Assembly (NCBI RefSeq): GCF_011075055.1
Contig: NC_058141.1
Coordinates: 12,905,639-12,969,638 of the forward strand
DNA from: Mangifera indica
Lineage: Eukaryota > Streptophyta > Magnoliopsida > Sapindales > Anacardiaceae
Direction: 5' to 3'
DNA length: 64,000 nucleotides
Under the pieces are notes generated by a model. The model was not told the origin of the DNA. It saw nothing but the letters and a program-made list of their open reading frames with translations, and did no database searches. The position numbers were made by a program, and so were the translations under genes. Positions 37,585 through 51,433 of this stretch are shown piece by piece; within the stretch, counting starts at the first letter, position 1; each line of letters opens with the position of its first letter.

Positions 37585-40500
37585 ATGATTCAAACTAATG
37601 AAACAACTAGTAGTTTTTTGTATTCAAACGGGTTGATTCAAAACCTGCACAGTTCTGTAGATCAGAAGCTTGATGAGCTTCGCTGTCTAATTAGAAAAGC
37701 TGAGGGTGATCCCTTAAGAATTGTTGGGGTGGGAGCTGGAGCCTGGGGTAGTGTTTTCACTGCTATGTTGCAAGACAGTTATGGTCACTTAAGAGATAAG
37801 GTTCTTATTAGGATATGGAGGAGACCTGGAAGATCAGTTGATAGGGCAACAGCTGAGCACCTGTTTGAAGTGATCAATTCAAGAGAAGATGTTTTGAGGA
37901 GACTAATTAGGCGTTGTGCATACTTGAAATATGTCGAGGCAAGATTAGGTGATAGAACATTATATGCTGATGAGATATTGAAAGATGGGTTTTGCTTGAA
38001 TATGATTGATACTCCTCTTTGCCCTTTGAAGGTTGTGACCAACTTGCAGGAAGCCGTGTGGGATGCTGATATAGTGATAAATGGATTGCCTTCAACAGAA
38101 ACTACGGAGGTTTTTGAAGAGATTAGCCGGTATTGGAAAGAGAGAATCACAGTACCAGTCATCATTTCATTGGCAAAAGGTGTAGAGGCTGAGTTGGAGC
38201 CCATACCACGTGTAATAACTCCAACCCAAATGATCAATCGGGCAAGTAAGAATCATTTCCTCTTTCCTTGAATTCCTGATAATTTAGTTCTCATCTAGTG
38301 TTTATGAGCGGGGTGGGGTGTGGAGCGAAACGAAATTCTGTGGTTTAAAAAACTTCTATTATGTTTTTAGATACTTATGCAACATAGAACCAATGTATAT
38401 TTTTTAATTTAATAGTGCAGTTGTTGGGGATTTAGTAGTCTATTGCTAGATTAATAATAATAATAATTAAAAAAAGAAAGATTTCTTTGTAGATGTATAA
38501 GGAAATTATTCAACTCCAACCAACACTAGTCATTTGCTTGATTGCTTCTGAGGGTCAGTAATGTATAAGATATTGAGTCTAGATTCCTGGCAGCTTGTAA
38601 GTAGTGAAAGAAGTCTTTTATACAGATTCATTATGCAATCTCATTGATTTGTTCAATGAACCATCTTAGATCACATAGTAGAATATTTTAGGAGCTTAGA
38701 TTTAGAGTTCACTCAAATTGACACTCGAAATAAAAAACATGCTAGACTCATTGGACTGTGTAGTTTTGAGAAAACTGAAATTTGTTTTTATCATTTTGGG
38801 AGTTCAGAGAGACTTTTTGTGGCCTGAAACAAATTTTCTGTGAACAGTGGATTTCCTTTTTTCTTTTGTGTAGATATTCCTTCGGTGGATATTTACATTA
38901 TAACTTTTTATCACATTTTGCTTTGCAGCTGGAGTTCCAATAGAGAACATTCTATATCTTGGAGGACCTAATATTGCCTCAGAGATTTACAACAAGGAAT
39001 ATGCTAATGCTCGTATATGTGGAGCTGAAAAGTGGCGGAAACCATTGGCAAAGTTTTTGAGGCAGCCCCATTTTATAGTATGGGACAATGGGGACCTTGT
39101 GACTCATGAAGTCATGGGTGGCTTAAAGAATGTCTACGCTATCGGAGCTGGTAAGTTTTACTCTCAGTTGGTGTACCAAATATGGACATTAAAGATTTAG
39201 TTGAAAGGTGACATTTAGTTCTACAACAAACCTCCATTTGTAACTTTGCATACATGCCAATACCATCGTCCTTTAATTTTATAATTATACAACAATAACA
39301 GTTGAGCTTGACCAATGAAGAGTCAACCATGGTTTGCTTGAACTAAGATCTTTTACCTAGATATAAGCAAAAGTACATTCTTTAGGAACTGACCTGTATG
39401 AAACTTTTGAGGGTACTAAAAAATGCAATTTATGGGTTTTCATTTTCCTCTTTTTTAACCACTCCTTGTGTGTCAATAAATAAATATTGATTAAATTGAT
39501 GGTGAAAAAAGGTTAATCCATTTTTCAACCTCTATATGAATTAATTATAGCATTGACATTTCCTTTGTTGATTCAAGCCTGTTTAGAATGCTGTTCCTAT
39601 TTGTGCATCAGTTTCCTGCACCATAGGGTTTCAACTTTTATGGTTGGAAGTTTGATCAGTGTCTTCTTTTGTGGCTTTATAGTATCCTTCTGCATGTTGT
39701 TCACTTGTACTATTTAACTCAACAAACAATTTGTATCATCCTGTTGTCATTACATAGGAATGGTAGCAGCTCTAACCAAGGAGAGTGCAACCAGCAAGTC
39801 GGTATACTTCGCACACTGTACATCTGAGATGATATTTATCACTCATCTCTTGGCAGAGGAACCCGAAAAGCTTGCTGGGCCCTTGTTGGCTGACACTTAC
39901 GTGACTCTTTTGAAAGGTCGTAATGCATGGTATGGGCAAGAGTTGGCAAAAGGGAATTTGAGTCTTGACTTGGGGGATAGCATCAAGGGCAAGGGAATGA
40001 TTCAGGTATGGACTTAACTACAACTTGTGATGAACGAAAGAGTTTGGATTCATTGAGCATGAATTCCTTCAAAAGTGGTGTGACTTGAAACTGAGTTTGA
40101 TGATAGAACAATTTTTTACTATCTAGTTTATCTTCTATTTGTTTTATTATTATTATTATTATTTTGGTAAGTAATTTTATCTTCTTTGTTGTTTTCTAAG
40201 TGAATATAAAGAAGGGTACTCATGTTGGGATTGGTCAATAAGCTTTATTTTATGTTTTATTGGAGTTTTTAAATGGTAAGGTCATAAGTTGTATTAAGTA
40301 TAATAATACTACAAAAGTGTCCCCATATAGGCCATGCTAACAGAATTCCATTAAAAGAGATGATTTTTACCATTTGTTACATGTAAGAAGAAAGATAATG
40401 CCTCTATCGTGCATATAAAAAATGCGGCATTTGGAAGCATCTATTAGTAACATTTTTGGTAAAAGTGATATTTCAAATGGTCATTTTTGGAATCTGCACT

Positions 40501-41094
40501 AGATTTTAAACTGGATGTAAACATATTTCTTCCAATTGTTAAATCCGAAATTTCATCTAGGAACTGTTATAGGTTTATGAGATATGAGCTTGGACAGGAG
40601 TTACATTATTGTGAAGATTTCGTTATCTGTAATAATCAGTTCATTCAATAATGATATTTATATTTTCTTTTCATCTATTTTTCTTGCATATCGAACAATG
40701 CTAACCTTCATCTTTTATTTGCAGGGGGTCTCTGCAGTAAAAGCATTTTTTGAGCTGCTAAGTCAGTCCTCTTTAGGCGTCCTACATCTAGACGAAAACA
40801 AGGCTGTAGCTCCTGTTGAGTTATGCCCTATCTTGAGGATGCTTTATTCTATACTCATAAAAAGGTACTCAATATTCCACCCTTATACTTTGATGCTTGT
40901 ACTCAACTCTATGCATTAGTTTCGGACATGTGATCTGAGACTTTGAATGAACTTTTTGAATGTTCAGGGAGTTTTCATCGCAGGCAATTCTTGAAGTATT
41001 AAGAGATGAAACCATGAATGATCCACGAGATCGTATTGAGATTGCGCAAACCCATGTTTTCTACAGACCATCACTTCTTGGCCACCAGACTTGA
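37585..41094 (+). CDS. GPDHC1: NAD-dependent glycerol-3-phosphate dehydrogenase, cytosolic type
   Basis: Interconverts dihydroxyacetone phosphate and glycerol-3-phosphate with NAD(H). This supplies the glycerolipid backbone and takes part in the cytosol-mitochondrion redox shuttle. Five exons: 37585-38245, 38929-39150, 39758-40005, 40725-40864, 40968-41094; 465 residues against about 462 in Arabidopsis GPDHC1. The Rossmann motif GVGAGAWG is at residues 48-55. The substrate region includes [10 protein letters not shown] and [16 protein letters not shown] with its conserved Lys. The protein opens with a short hydrophilic stretch, not a plastid transit peptide, supporting cytosolic location. All junctions are GT-AG and in frame. 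Gene order with CKX1 agrees with Arabidopsis At2g41510/At2g41540 as I recall it. Confidence 0.95.
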
Positions 41095-42261
41095 TGATGC
41101 ACAGTCCGATTATCTTTTATTAGTGTGTAATTTTGTCCCCTTCATTATATGTAAATTTGATAAACTAGTGTAGATGGTTTACGTGAACACTGCAGAGGAG
41201 GTGACTTCTTAGAACAGAGATTTTTTGTAATGTTTCAGTTCCTCTTTGCATTTGTATTACATTGGAACTCTGAAATTGATTGTTGAATTTTGAAGATAAC
41301 TGTAAACTCTATCAGCATCAAGAATCAAGGTGTCAAAGTTTGTAACCAGCTTGAAATTGCTGCTATGGAACATTACTCGAGGTCTCCTCCATAAGTCAAC
41401 CCAGTTTCCTCATGCAAGTTCTGGGCCTGTGGGAGTGGCCATAACCTTCATGGTGCTTGTCTGACTGATTATCTGATTTTTTCGACTGGAATCCATTTAA
41501 AAACAACTGTAACAGGCAAACTTACAGCTCCAATAAAAACGCTGCCCAACCATAACTTCCAGCTTAGAGGTACTGTTTCCGCAAATGTCCCCAGTAATTC
41601 TCCATGTCTCGGCTGTTTATTTCGGTGAATGCCGGAGCATAAATATAAGCCATAACATTAATAATGTGCATGTAATTGAAAATATTACCCCAGAATAAAC
41701 TGGAATGAGATGTAGTGCCTGACAAAACTTAAAGTAGAATAAACTGGAATGGAGCAGCAGTGCCTGGCAAAACCTACTCCCGAAATCAAAGTTTAGTGTT
41801 CAAGTATGAATATGCTAAACTTAAAAAAAATGCAGTTTCTTGGAATACAACAATTCAACAGTTTAAGCTGATGAAAAAAAAGTAAATATTGATTTTAATA
41901 TTTGGATTTTATGAATTTCCTTACTTGATTTCATGTTTTTCTATAAGATTTTGGATATGAACTAACGAGTTAAGGAAAATCAGTCAAGGTTTTTCTTAGG
42001 AAGTTAAGAATGCCACTAAAACTGCATAGAGAGTTAGTTATTTTTAAAATATAATTATATTTATTAGTATCTTTTTTTCTGAACATTGATGAAGATATCA
42101 TTTGCATCACATGAGAGTGTGAAAATCACATGCATACGTGTCTTGTTTTTGTTTGGTATCAGATTATATTATTTATTTACATATTCACAGCAAAATGAAT
42201 TTCATCATTCATAAAACAATGCAAATATTGACTATTGCTTAGAAAAATAAAACTATGGACA

Positions 42262-42400
42262 TAATTTTTTTTCATAATTTTATATATAAATAATAATATA
42301 TTATTGTATAATTAAATATTTTTTCAACTTTAATTTTTAATTATCTAATTACATGATAACACAACTTTATTTATATTAAAAGTTAGATACCTAACATCAC
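42262..42400. repeat. AT-rich palindromic repeat, copy 6
   Basis: Diverged member: ATAATATATTATTGTATAAT on one side, ATCTAATTACATGATAACAC on the other, with an AT spacer. Confidence 0.45.
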
Positions 42401-43115
42401 TCTTACTTAGAAACAATATAGGAATTTAACCATACAATAATGTAAATTTGGATGATTGCTCCTCTTACACACCATTGAGGAAAGACCATGACTACAAGAT
42501 TAAACAACCATGGATCTTCCCACGACACTCAAAATCCCTGCATTCTCTATCTGAATCATCTTTTTAGAATTGAACCACAATTAATAAATTCTTGAATTAG
42601 GGTGACTAATCTCATACCTATTATACCAAAGGGATAGAAATTGCACACAAACCAATAGATTCCTGGCCTGCACTGCAACTGTGAACTTTTGTCAAAGAAA
42701 TTGAATTAGCTTTGGAAAAATCCAAGCCAGGCAAGTTTTAAAATGTGAATGCTGTCCGCGAGTAGCCTCTCATCAGGGAAAGAAAGTAAAAGCAGAGCAA
42801 GAGAAAGTGGCATCCCTCACATGCAATTTGGACCCACAAACAGCCTGCCAAATCTCATCAATTGTTTTTTTTTCTGAGGCCCCAAGGGCACCCCATGTGA
42901 CTTTGTGCCCACTTGTCTCTGTCCTTCCCCACCTCCCTTGCATTATTATTAATTTTTACAGCAAAAACATACAAAAGTCTTTAAAAGAGACAAAGAAAGC
43001 ACAAATTTTCTTTCAGAGATTATGGAAAGATGATTCTTTTGCTTTTGATTGCTAAATTTTGTGTCTTCTGACGAGAAACTGTAAGCTGTATTGTAATAAC
43101 CGTATTACAATAACA

Positions 43116-43149
43116 CATCATCATCATAATAATAATAATAATAATAATA
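43116..43149. repeat. (CAT)n-(AAT)n microsatellite
   Basis: A run of CAT followed by about eight AAT/ATA units, about 34 bp. Likely polymorphic. Confidence 0.85.
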
Positions 43150-43858
43150 GTGGATTCATCTACTTTTTCTTATACATATGAACTGGAATGGACAATTTTC
43201 CTTTCGTTTCCTTTCCCATCAAAGCCAACACAGAAAATATTACCCTTCACGGGTAGAAAACAGGCTTTATAGTTATACTGGGCTTTTACCTTTGGATTCT
43301 GCTTGTGGCTTCTGCTTCCTCTGTACAAAAGATTAATTATACCTCCAAAAACAAGCTAACACACTAAAATCTGAATAAAGGGTTCTTTCTCTGTTCCTTA
43401 TAGGGAAAACAGTGCCCAAGGGGGGCAAAAAAAAGTTACAACTACAAATTGACTGTGATGGGATCTTTTCTATGCTTCTTTCTTTTTTTACTTTAACTGT
43501 GATCCAACTTTTCAACTACTGAATTGAAAGACAAAAATGAAACAAAAGAGAAAGGAATGGCTGACCCACTTCCTTCACAGCCTTTTACGTATGCATTTTG
43601 TATGGTAGTAAGTAGTATTGTATCAACAGATAGTGATGATGATTTGTGATTATAGAGGTGATAATGGTTCTCTACAGATCTCTGATGTAAGTAGTTTGTT
43701 CGGTTCTAATCCTGAATCTTCCTGTAACACCACATAAAACAACCACAAACAAACCACCCAACTTCAGTGCCTTACATCAACAAATTTTGTATCATTGTGA
43801 AGATTACAATTTTTACAGGAGGGAATCCAAAGTTGAGCATTTACCTAAGCAGACGGAG

Positions 43859-46682
43859 CTAAATTCCAACCGGGCAAGTAGGGCCCCCAGACCCAGTATA
43901 CATGCCTATGGCTCCATGGCCAGATGAAAACCTGTATATGATCAGAACCAAATTGAATTAAGAAAAAAATTACAAGGATCAATTATAATTTGATTAAAGG
44001 GTTCTTTTATTTTTTCTTAACCTTGGCATTTGACAGTTAAAAGATTTGAAAGATGCCATGTCTAGCGAACCATTAGCAGGAATTAAGTTTGAAGTGGCCA
44101 AATTATTGTTAGAAGAGGATGAATCATCCTTTTCAGCTCCATTGGCAACATTGGAGAAAGCTGATAAGTATTCTGAGCGGGCTTTGGTTGGAGATGCAAA
44201 GGGACTATCAGGGAGATTGTGCTCCAAACTGTCATCATCAATTGGTGCAACAAATATTATGAACACGCTAGATCAAATTAGAATCAAAGCAAACATAATA
44301 TGCACCTATTTGAAAGCTAAAAGATTTTTACCTTTCAAGCAAATCACCATCTTCACTGTTGGAGCTGTCCTTTCCGCTACCGTTCTCTTCATTGCTGGCC
44401 ATTTCTTTGCCAATGGTACCATTTGTTGCTTGGTTCTCAGATAAAGGGTTCACAGAAATAGTTGGCGAAGGGCTTGAACCACTTTCTGCAATAGAAGAAA
44501 TCACAATTCTCAATTTCTTAAGACTGATAGATTTCTACCAAGTAGATGAAATATAGTGACATTTTTTTGGCTGAATATTACCTTGGTGAAGTTCTGAGCT
44601 GCTGATCTGGAATGGAGGAAAAACAAGGCTTTGATGGAAAAGATTTGGAGAATGAGTTGGGGATGGAATAGGACTGCCAGTGGAAAGAGCCCTGTGATGG
44701 TGATGCTTATTCTTAATGTCAAGAAGTTGCAGGCCCATTAATCTTCTACTTTGAAGCTCAAGGGCTTGCTGCAAATCAGCTTGCTCTTCCATTTTCCTCC
44801 TCCATAGCATGTCCGGAGTGTTATGATAGAAAATTCTTGCTCCTAAAAAGTAAAGAGTGTAATAATTAGTACAAAAATTTTATGAGAAAAAGTATATAAA
44901 AAAAAAAAAGAATTGGGTTTGAAATTACCAAGATCGAAAGGGTCCCTTGAATCAAGGCCAGTTGGAGTACCACATGGAGAGAACTCTCCTCTCTCAACTT
45001 GCTGCTGTTGCTTCCTGCAAATAAATATCCATAGAAGAATATTGTTACCGAAATATAATCAAATAGCAGACAGCAGAAATAATGGAATTAAGAGTCGAAG
45101 GTGAGAGGTGAAAGAAAAGAGAAAGTGCCTGTACTTGTCTGGAACTTTGCCTTTCTCCTTGTATGGCTTAACAAGCACCCGTGCATCACAAACAAAATGA
45201 GGGTTCCCTTTGGCAAGAATAATCTTCACAGTCTCTGGATGAACAAAAGTAACAAACCCAAACATCCTCTTCTGCTGGTATGGAATCCTCACATCTTGCA
45301 CCGGCCCATAAGAGCTTTAAAAACAGAACAACTTTAGCCTAGAAGTTTTTGAAGTTGCAGAACACAAACTGATGCTAATTACTAAATCAGACCTGAAGTA
45401 ATTTGAGACATCTTCCTCTCTAAATGTGCTATCAGCTGGAAAAGTTAAGTAGATCTGTCTTGATGCTGGGTTCACCATACTAGAACCACCGTTCATCGAA
45501 AACTCGCTCCTTTCAAGCCGAGATCGGCCAAATTTGTGCATATCTTCATTCATCATCAAAGCAGCCGCAGCCCTAAATCATTGAAACTAAACTTGTAAGA
45601 GACTTTTGTTAATTAACCAGTTCAGGAGTATAAATAACACTACTAAAAAGGACTCTGTACCTCTGGGTATCAGTTTGTTGCTGCTGAAGAAACAGGTTCA
45701 CGCTTTTTGGAGAGTAAGGAAAAGTACCACCCATGAGCTGTGAAGCAGCAGCTAGTCTTTGTTGCTGAACTTGAGCAGCTGATTTAGATCTAAGAATCTC
45801 ATGGCACTGGTCCATGGTCTCAATCTTGCTAGGTGAACCTACTAACGGTGCAGCATCTGAACTCATCATAGCACCACTTGAATCTCCATGAATAAATCTG
45901 CAACTACTACCATTCTTGCAGAACCCCCTAGCGTAATACAAACATGGCCTCCATCCAAAACCTGAGTTTAGATCCTCAGCTGACCCCAACACTTCACTGA
46001 CTGAACAGCTCCTTCTATGAACTGAGCTGCCTCCCCAGTAAGAAGGGAAAAGCATTGAGTCACCGTTTGGTGGGCTAGATGCCAAGTCCAGTTGTGGGTA
46101 AAACAAGTCTTGGTTTTTGTTACGAAGATTTGATGAGTTATCACTGAGAAATAAAAGTTGGTCTTGGAGTTGAATTTCATCGATGATATCCTTGGAGCCT
46201 CCTCCATTAGCATAGAAAGGTAAAGCTGAGGAATTCATTTTACTACTAGTGTTCGGAGTAATTAAGTCATCAGGGTTGTGAAGATCATGAGAAGATAGAG
46301 TACTCCAAGAAGAAGCAACACCTGAAGAGGAAGAAGAAGCAGGGTTTGGTATGGTGAGAGGTGGGAGGGTGTTTCCTAGAAGGCGAGAAGAAGAAGAAGA
46401 AGAAGAGTTTTGTCTTGAAATGTTAACTGGGTTGCTGGCCATAAAAGGAGAAGGAGTCGATGGAGTTGAAGGTGAGTTCGGAGAGTTTGAGGGAAGACCA
46501 AGCTCTTTCCTGGCTTTAAGTATGACTGAGTGGACAAGAGTTTCAGGACCAAAAGCTAATCTAATCATTTCTTTCTCGCCATGATCTTGAATAAGAAGTA
46601 GACCCATGATTTTAGAGGCATTTTCAGGGTCCAAGTTTTGGATTCTTGAGAAAACAATTCTTGTTGCTTCGTAACCGTCCAT
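43859..46682 (-). CDS. CCCH zinc-finger and RRM RNA-binding protein
   Basis: Plant RNA-binding protein of the CCCH+RRM family (relatives of Arabidopsis C3H46/At3g51950 by memory). Eight exons: 45661-46682, 45393-45572, 45129-45314, 44929-45014, 44582-44842, 44332-44485, 44022-44228, 43859-43931; 722 residues. Domains: a conserved N-terminal block (residues 1-62, [20 protein letters not shown]), a Ser-rich linker, one CCCH finger C247-x7-C255-x5-C261-x3-H265, and an RRM with RNP2 IYLTFP (about 381) and RNP1 RMFGFVTF (about 417). The C-terminal half holds [20 protein letters not shown] and low-complexity Ser/Asn stretches, ending near CPVGI. It probably acts in post-transcriptional control, since it carries two RNA-binding modules; targets are unknown. 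The intron-3 donor is ambiguous: GC at 45128, or GT six bases upstream, which gives 720 residues. The last exon adds 25 residues and was found by splicing. Confidence 0.93.
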
Positions 46683-47530
46683 GGTTAGATGATGGGTTGG
46701 GAGTAGATTTTCACACCAACCACTCCATTTTCAAATGCTCTGTGGCTAAGTTCAAGTTTCTGGATTTATGAGAGTGAGTGAGGAGCTAAGGGTTATAGTA
46801 AGTAAGGTCTCTCTTTACAAGCAAAACTTCTTTTTCAACAAACAAACCCTACCTACCAGACTTCCTCTTTGATGAGTGAATAGTACTGCAGTGTCTCCTT
46901 TTTCTTTTCTAATCCTGAAAAACCCAAGAAAAGAAAGGTAATTCAAAAAAAGGGTAAGAAAAGATAGTAAAATCGTGTGCTGAATAAAAGAAGAAAACTT
47001 GTAAACGCTAAGAGAGGATGCTGAGAGTTGCCTTGTTAAAAGGAAAAGAAAACCGTGGTAGCTAGTTGTTGAATTTCTTTATAAAGCAAACACGAGCAAG
47101 GGCAGAAAAGTTGCAGTAATAACTAATAAGAGAAGAAATAGTAAACTTTAAGCTCAAGCTCAATCTTAGTTCAAGTTCCGAATTAGAATTAAAACCCAGT
47201 TCTGGCCATGTTAGTACGGCTTACCAAAATGAGAGAGAGATATAAAGATATAGAACCCCTTTAGCCTCAGCTGGTTCCTTTCCTTTAACTTGGAATTTTT
47301 TTTTACCATAATAGAGAAACCACCGTCTTCTGTCAAAGCAGAACTATGGCTGAGGAACCATCAATTGTTGCAGCAGCTGCTGTGTATTCTGGGCGCTATG
47401 CAAAGAGTGGGCAGTCAAAGCTAAGAACTTTCGCCGTCCCTAGCCTCTCTTATTCACTCTTCTCTCTCTCTTCTTGAATTTATAAAAAAAGCAAAAAACA
47501 AAGGTGGCCGGAGTGACAGTGAGAAGAAGA
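46683..47530 (-). promoter_or_regulatory. Leader and promoter of the CCCH gene, with a small uORF
   Basis: On the gene strand a five-codon uORF, MEWLV then stop, lies at 46711-46728, only 28 bases before the main ATG. Further upstream are GA/CT tracts (about 47230 and 47460) and a TATAAA-like site near 47081. The sequence is gene-like in composition to about 47520. Confidence 0.4.
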
Positions 47531-50500
47531 GTGTGGGGGAGTTAGGAGGCTTGAGTGGATCCAAATCCAGATCTATGTGCCCTTCAAATACTGCACGTTC
47601 TCTTGCTCCTAACCCCAGACACACTATTACTATTCTCTGTTTAGTACAAAACCCAATTAGCTTTAATGCAACTGCATTTTCATTTCACTTACTGCCCCAT
47701 GCTTCTTCAACCAGTGCTTCACACGCACCAATCCTTCATCCCAAGGGCCCCCAATCAAAACCGCATCAACGTCTCCAATTGGGTATTGCTTCAAATGTGC
47801 TTATGAATTCATCTGGTTCTGCCTTTGTAGGGGGCCAGTCAATGCCTCTCCAATCAACTTCGTCTCTAAAAATATTAATAATGAAAAGGGCTCTCTCTAA
47901 TTAAGCACATCATATTGGGAGCATTTGTTGTCATGTCCCCACCAACATTCATCTTATTTAGTCTCTCTCTTGGCCTCTTTTCTTTTCTTGCTTATATATT
48001 ATTCTCTGTGGCAAGAAAATATTAGAGCGATGATGATTATGATAGTATAATTAGATATGCATCTATTTAATAAATGGAAAAAGAAAGGCAAAGGAGGTTG
48101 TTCTTTTGATGGGTAGTAGAAAATAACAAAAGGTATTGGGATTTGTATGGGGAGCATGGCTGTTTTATGCATATCCTTTTATCATTTGTCTTTTTAAGAT
48201 ACCCCACCAACTATAAATAAATCAATCAATCTCTTTCTTTCTTTCTTTCCCTCTCTCCCTCTTGATGCCCAACTAGCACAACTCAATTATAGGTTTTTTC
48301 TTTAATATATATGATGAAATTACACTTTCTTCTACCTTTTTTCTCGTAATTTATCATGTTTATAAACTAGCTTGGTCATTTGTATATGATCAACCAAGTA
48401 AAGAGGAATAAGCTCAACTTTCAACTTGTTGTGAAAAGCTAGTAAAGTGAGGCTCAAAAGTTTTGGCATTCATGAGAGAGGTAGGGAAACCATAAAACTT
48501 TCCACATAGGTTGTGGGCAACATCATTTTTCTTTGAGCAATTCTAATTGGTTTTATATCAATATTGAATATTGATTTATTTGATATAATAATTATGAAAT
48601 CGATTATTAGATCTAAAATATAACTTATTTAATATAATCAACTCTCAAAAGAAAAATCTTCATTGTCAAAATAAAAAATCTAATTGGCTACCATATTTTG
48701 ATAAAAAAGTCTGATATTTAATAATTTTAGGCATGTTTCTCTGTACTAAAAAGGAAATTTTTCATTAATAATGTGAGACTGATGAACTGAAAGAAAAAAA
48801 TTATTTGTTTTGAATTAACCTGTCTCATCCTAATTAGCTGATTAGTTGCAATTAAAGTATATTAAATCTCTATCAACTTTCTCTTCACTCAAGAAAGTAT
48901 GAACAACAATAATAATTTCTCTGGATGTATCCTCTGTGAAAGATGAGAATCAATTTTCAAGTTGTTCTTCTCTCACTATCATTGCTATGTATTTGGCAGC
49001 AAGAGCCAAGAGGAACTCTACTCTAAAGTGATTGATAAGCCATGGCACGTTGGATTACCTTATTGTAGGGGAGTGTTGCTACCAATGTCCCTTTTTCTTA
49101 TCATCTTCTAGCTCAAGTAGTGAAGGTATGATTTTCCAACTATTGTGATACTTGATTTCTTTCTATTTGTTTTGTCATAAAATGTGGTCCAAGATGATTA
49201 CGATATGTCTAATTTTGGAAAAAAAATTTAATTATTTATGACTAAATCATTGCACCTTAAAAATAATTAGTTCATTTACTTTCCTAATACAATTGAACAC
49301 CCCTATATACTTTCCTATTGAAATCTATAAAAAGTTAAATTGGTTACATGAGATCTATATTTATCAATCAAGAGGTGAGTCACTAAAGATATTATTTGAT
49401 AAGAAAAAATCTACAATACAATAGAGGTATTACCACCTTTGAACTAAAATTAATATCAAATACGAAATTTTTGTCTCCCGTGAAATTTTAATTTACTTGT
49501 TATTGATAGTTCTTACCATATCATATCAATAATAATACCCATTTTCTCTTTCTCTATATGGTATAGTTGGGTGAGGGAGAAAGTTACAATCCTACATATT
49601 GAGAAAAAATAAAAATGGGTTGCATTGATTCTATATAAATAGAAATGGGGTTGGATCTAAGGCTAATATTTTGAATAATAGGCAAGCATTATAACCTTAC
49701 TCTTAATCCGAAGGAGTATAATTTGTGTGTATAAGTTGTAGTATTTAATGAGCTAAATTTACCCACATGGTTAATTAAATCTTAATCCGAAATAATATTA
49801 AAAAAAAACAAAAAAGAGTTTTTTCCTTTACAATAATGTCTTCTGAACTGACGAACCATCCCTCTTTATAATTTTATTTGTGATTGTACATGTATATTGA
49901 ATCCCTTTTGAAGAATCAAAATCAAAGGTTTAATTCACAAAAAAGGAGAAGGTAATAAAATGAGGAAAAAGAAAAAAAAAAGACAGAGTATATGAATAGA
50001 AAGTAAAGAGAAGTCGTGATGCATCAATAATGAACCAAACAAAGTCAGTAGTAACAGAGACTCAGAGAGAGCTTTGTCAAATTTATTGTTGGTGAATAGA
50101 GATGCATGGTTAATTTACTTATTATTAAACCAATCACGTCATGGGTTTCCTGCTCTACCAAACTCATAAAAAAAGAAAACGGTGAAGTGATAATTTTCAA
50201 GGTTGCTTTTGCATGGTAAGACAAGTTACCAACCAGAAAGAGATGGAGGAAGATGGGTTTGGCTGAAAACTAACCGAGATTCTACATGCAGTAAGCAAAT
50301 TAATAGCGAAATACCATAAATATGAAATACATGCAGAGAGAAGAGTGAGCATGTACAAAAAAGGGAGAGAAAGAGAGGAGAAGAAGGGACATGAATAAAT
50401 GTGTTCCCTAGAAAAGCAACTATACAGTTTTACCTGTTTTCGTGCACTTTAAATGAGAACGTTTATCTCTTGATTCCCAATACAATTAAATTGGGAATTT

Positions 50501-51433
50501 TCACACCCTCAACATAACCAATCTTGTCCCTTCAATGTTTCGATACTTCATTTTAAGCATAATTAATTAAATTAATTTTATTTATAAATATAACCCTTAA
50601 AAGTTATATTAAAAAAAGTGATCCAAATTGTTTATATTCAAACTAAAAACCCAATAAAGATAGAGAATTTCCAATCACAATCACTCTTTGTGAAAGATTT
50701 TTCAATAAAATGGATGTAAAAGTTAATACATAATGTTTATTGTTTTTATTTTAAATTTTTTTTTAAATGTTAATAGTTTATTTTATGTTTTACTATTTGG
50801 TTATGGATTTGTTAATTTTTGTTAATAAATGTTTTGTTAATTAATATTGATAAAGGTAAATAATTTATTTCAATAGACAAAATTAAGGGGTTAAATAATA
50901 TTTTATTAGGCACAAACGGGCATAGTTTATTTTATATATATATACAATAGGCTTGATGGTTTTCTTTTTTAATATTTTACTAAGTGCTATGCTTAGAAGA
51001 TTAATTGACATTTCACGATAGGCATAAGTGTGATATGGGTTTTATAATATTTTAATAGGCGTCAATGTTCAAGGGATTCTTTGATATTTTCTTTAATTAC
51101 CTAAATTTGAAATTTTCTTTTCTTTTTTTTAATTTTTCTATTAGGAGTTTTACCTATGGCAAAAACCTATGTAACATATTTGATTTTTTTTCATTTATAT
51201 ATGGAAACCAAATTGTGAGGTTATTTTAATTTTAATTTCAAATTTTATGATAAAGACAAAATCTTTTTTTTTTTTTTTGTATGGTGAGGAAGATAAGATT
51301 AGATCAACATCCAAATCAAGAAAAAAGTTAATAAACAACTATAAATAATTTGACTTATTGATTATAAAAAAAATGTCAATTTATCCCATTAATTATACAA
51401 ATTTTTCTATTGGAATTTTCCTAAATTTTGGAA

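Larger units (their letters stand above)
41095..43858. other. 3' flanks of GPDHC1 and the CCCH gene (tail to tail)
   Basis: Two genes converge here. Up to about 41300 is probably GPDHC1 3' UTR; about 43600-43858 is probably the 3' UTR of the CCCH gene. Between them is AT-rich sequence with repeat copy 6 and a trinucleotide microsatellite. Around 41700-41760 the phrase AATAAACTGGAATG occurs twice, as a short local duplication. The ORF at 42807-43055 is not supported. Confidence 0.5.

Noticed and set aside
44046..44444. 132-codon plus-strand ORF opposite the CCCH gene
   Set aside because: Exact antisense shadow of exons 6 and 7.
47533..47904. 123-codon plus-strand ORF upstream of the CCCH gene
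   Set aside because: No domain or conserved motif that I know; overlaps the promoter flank of the CCCH gene. Kept only as a remark.
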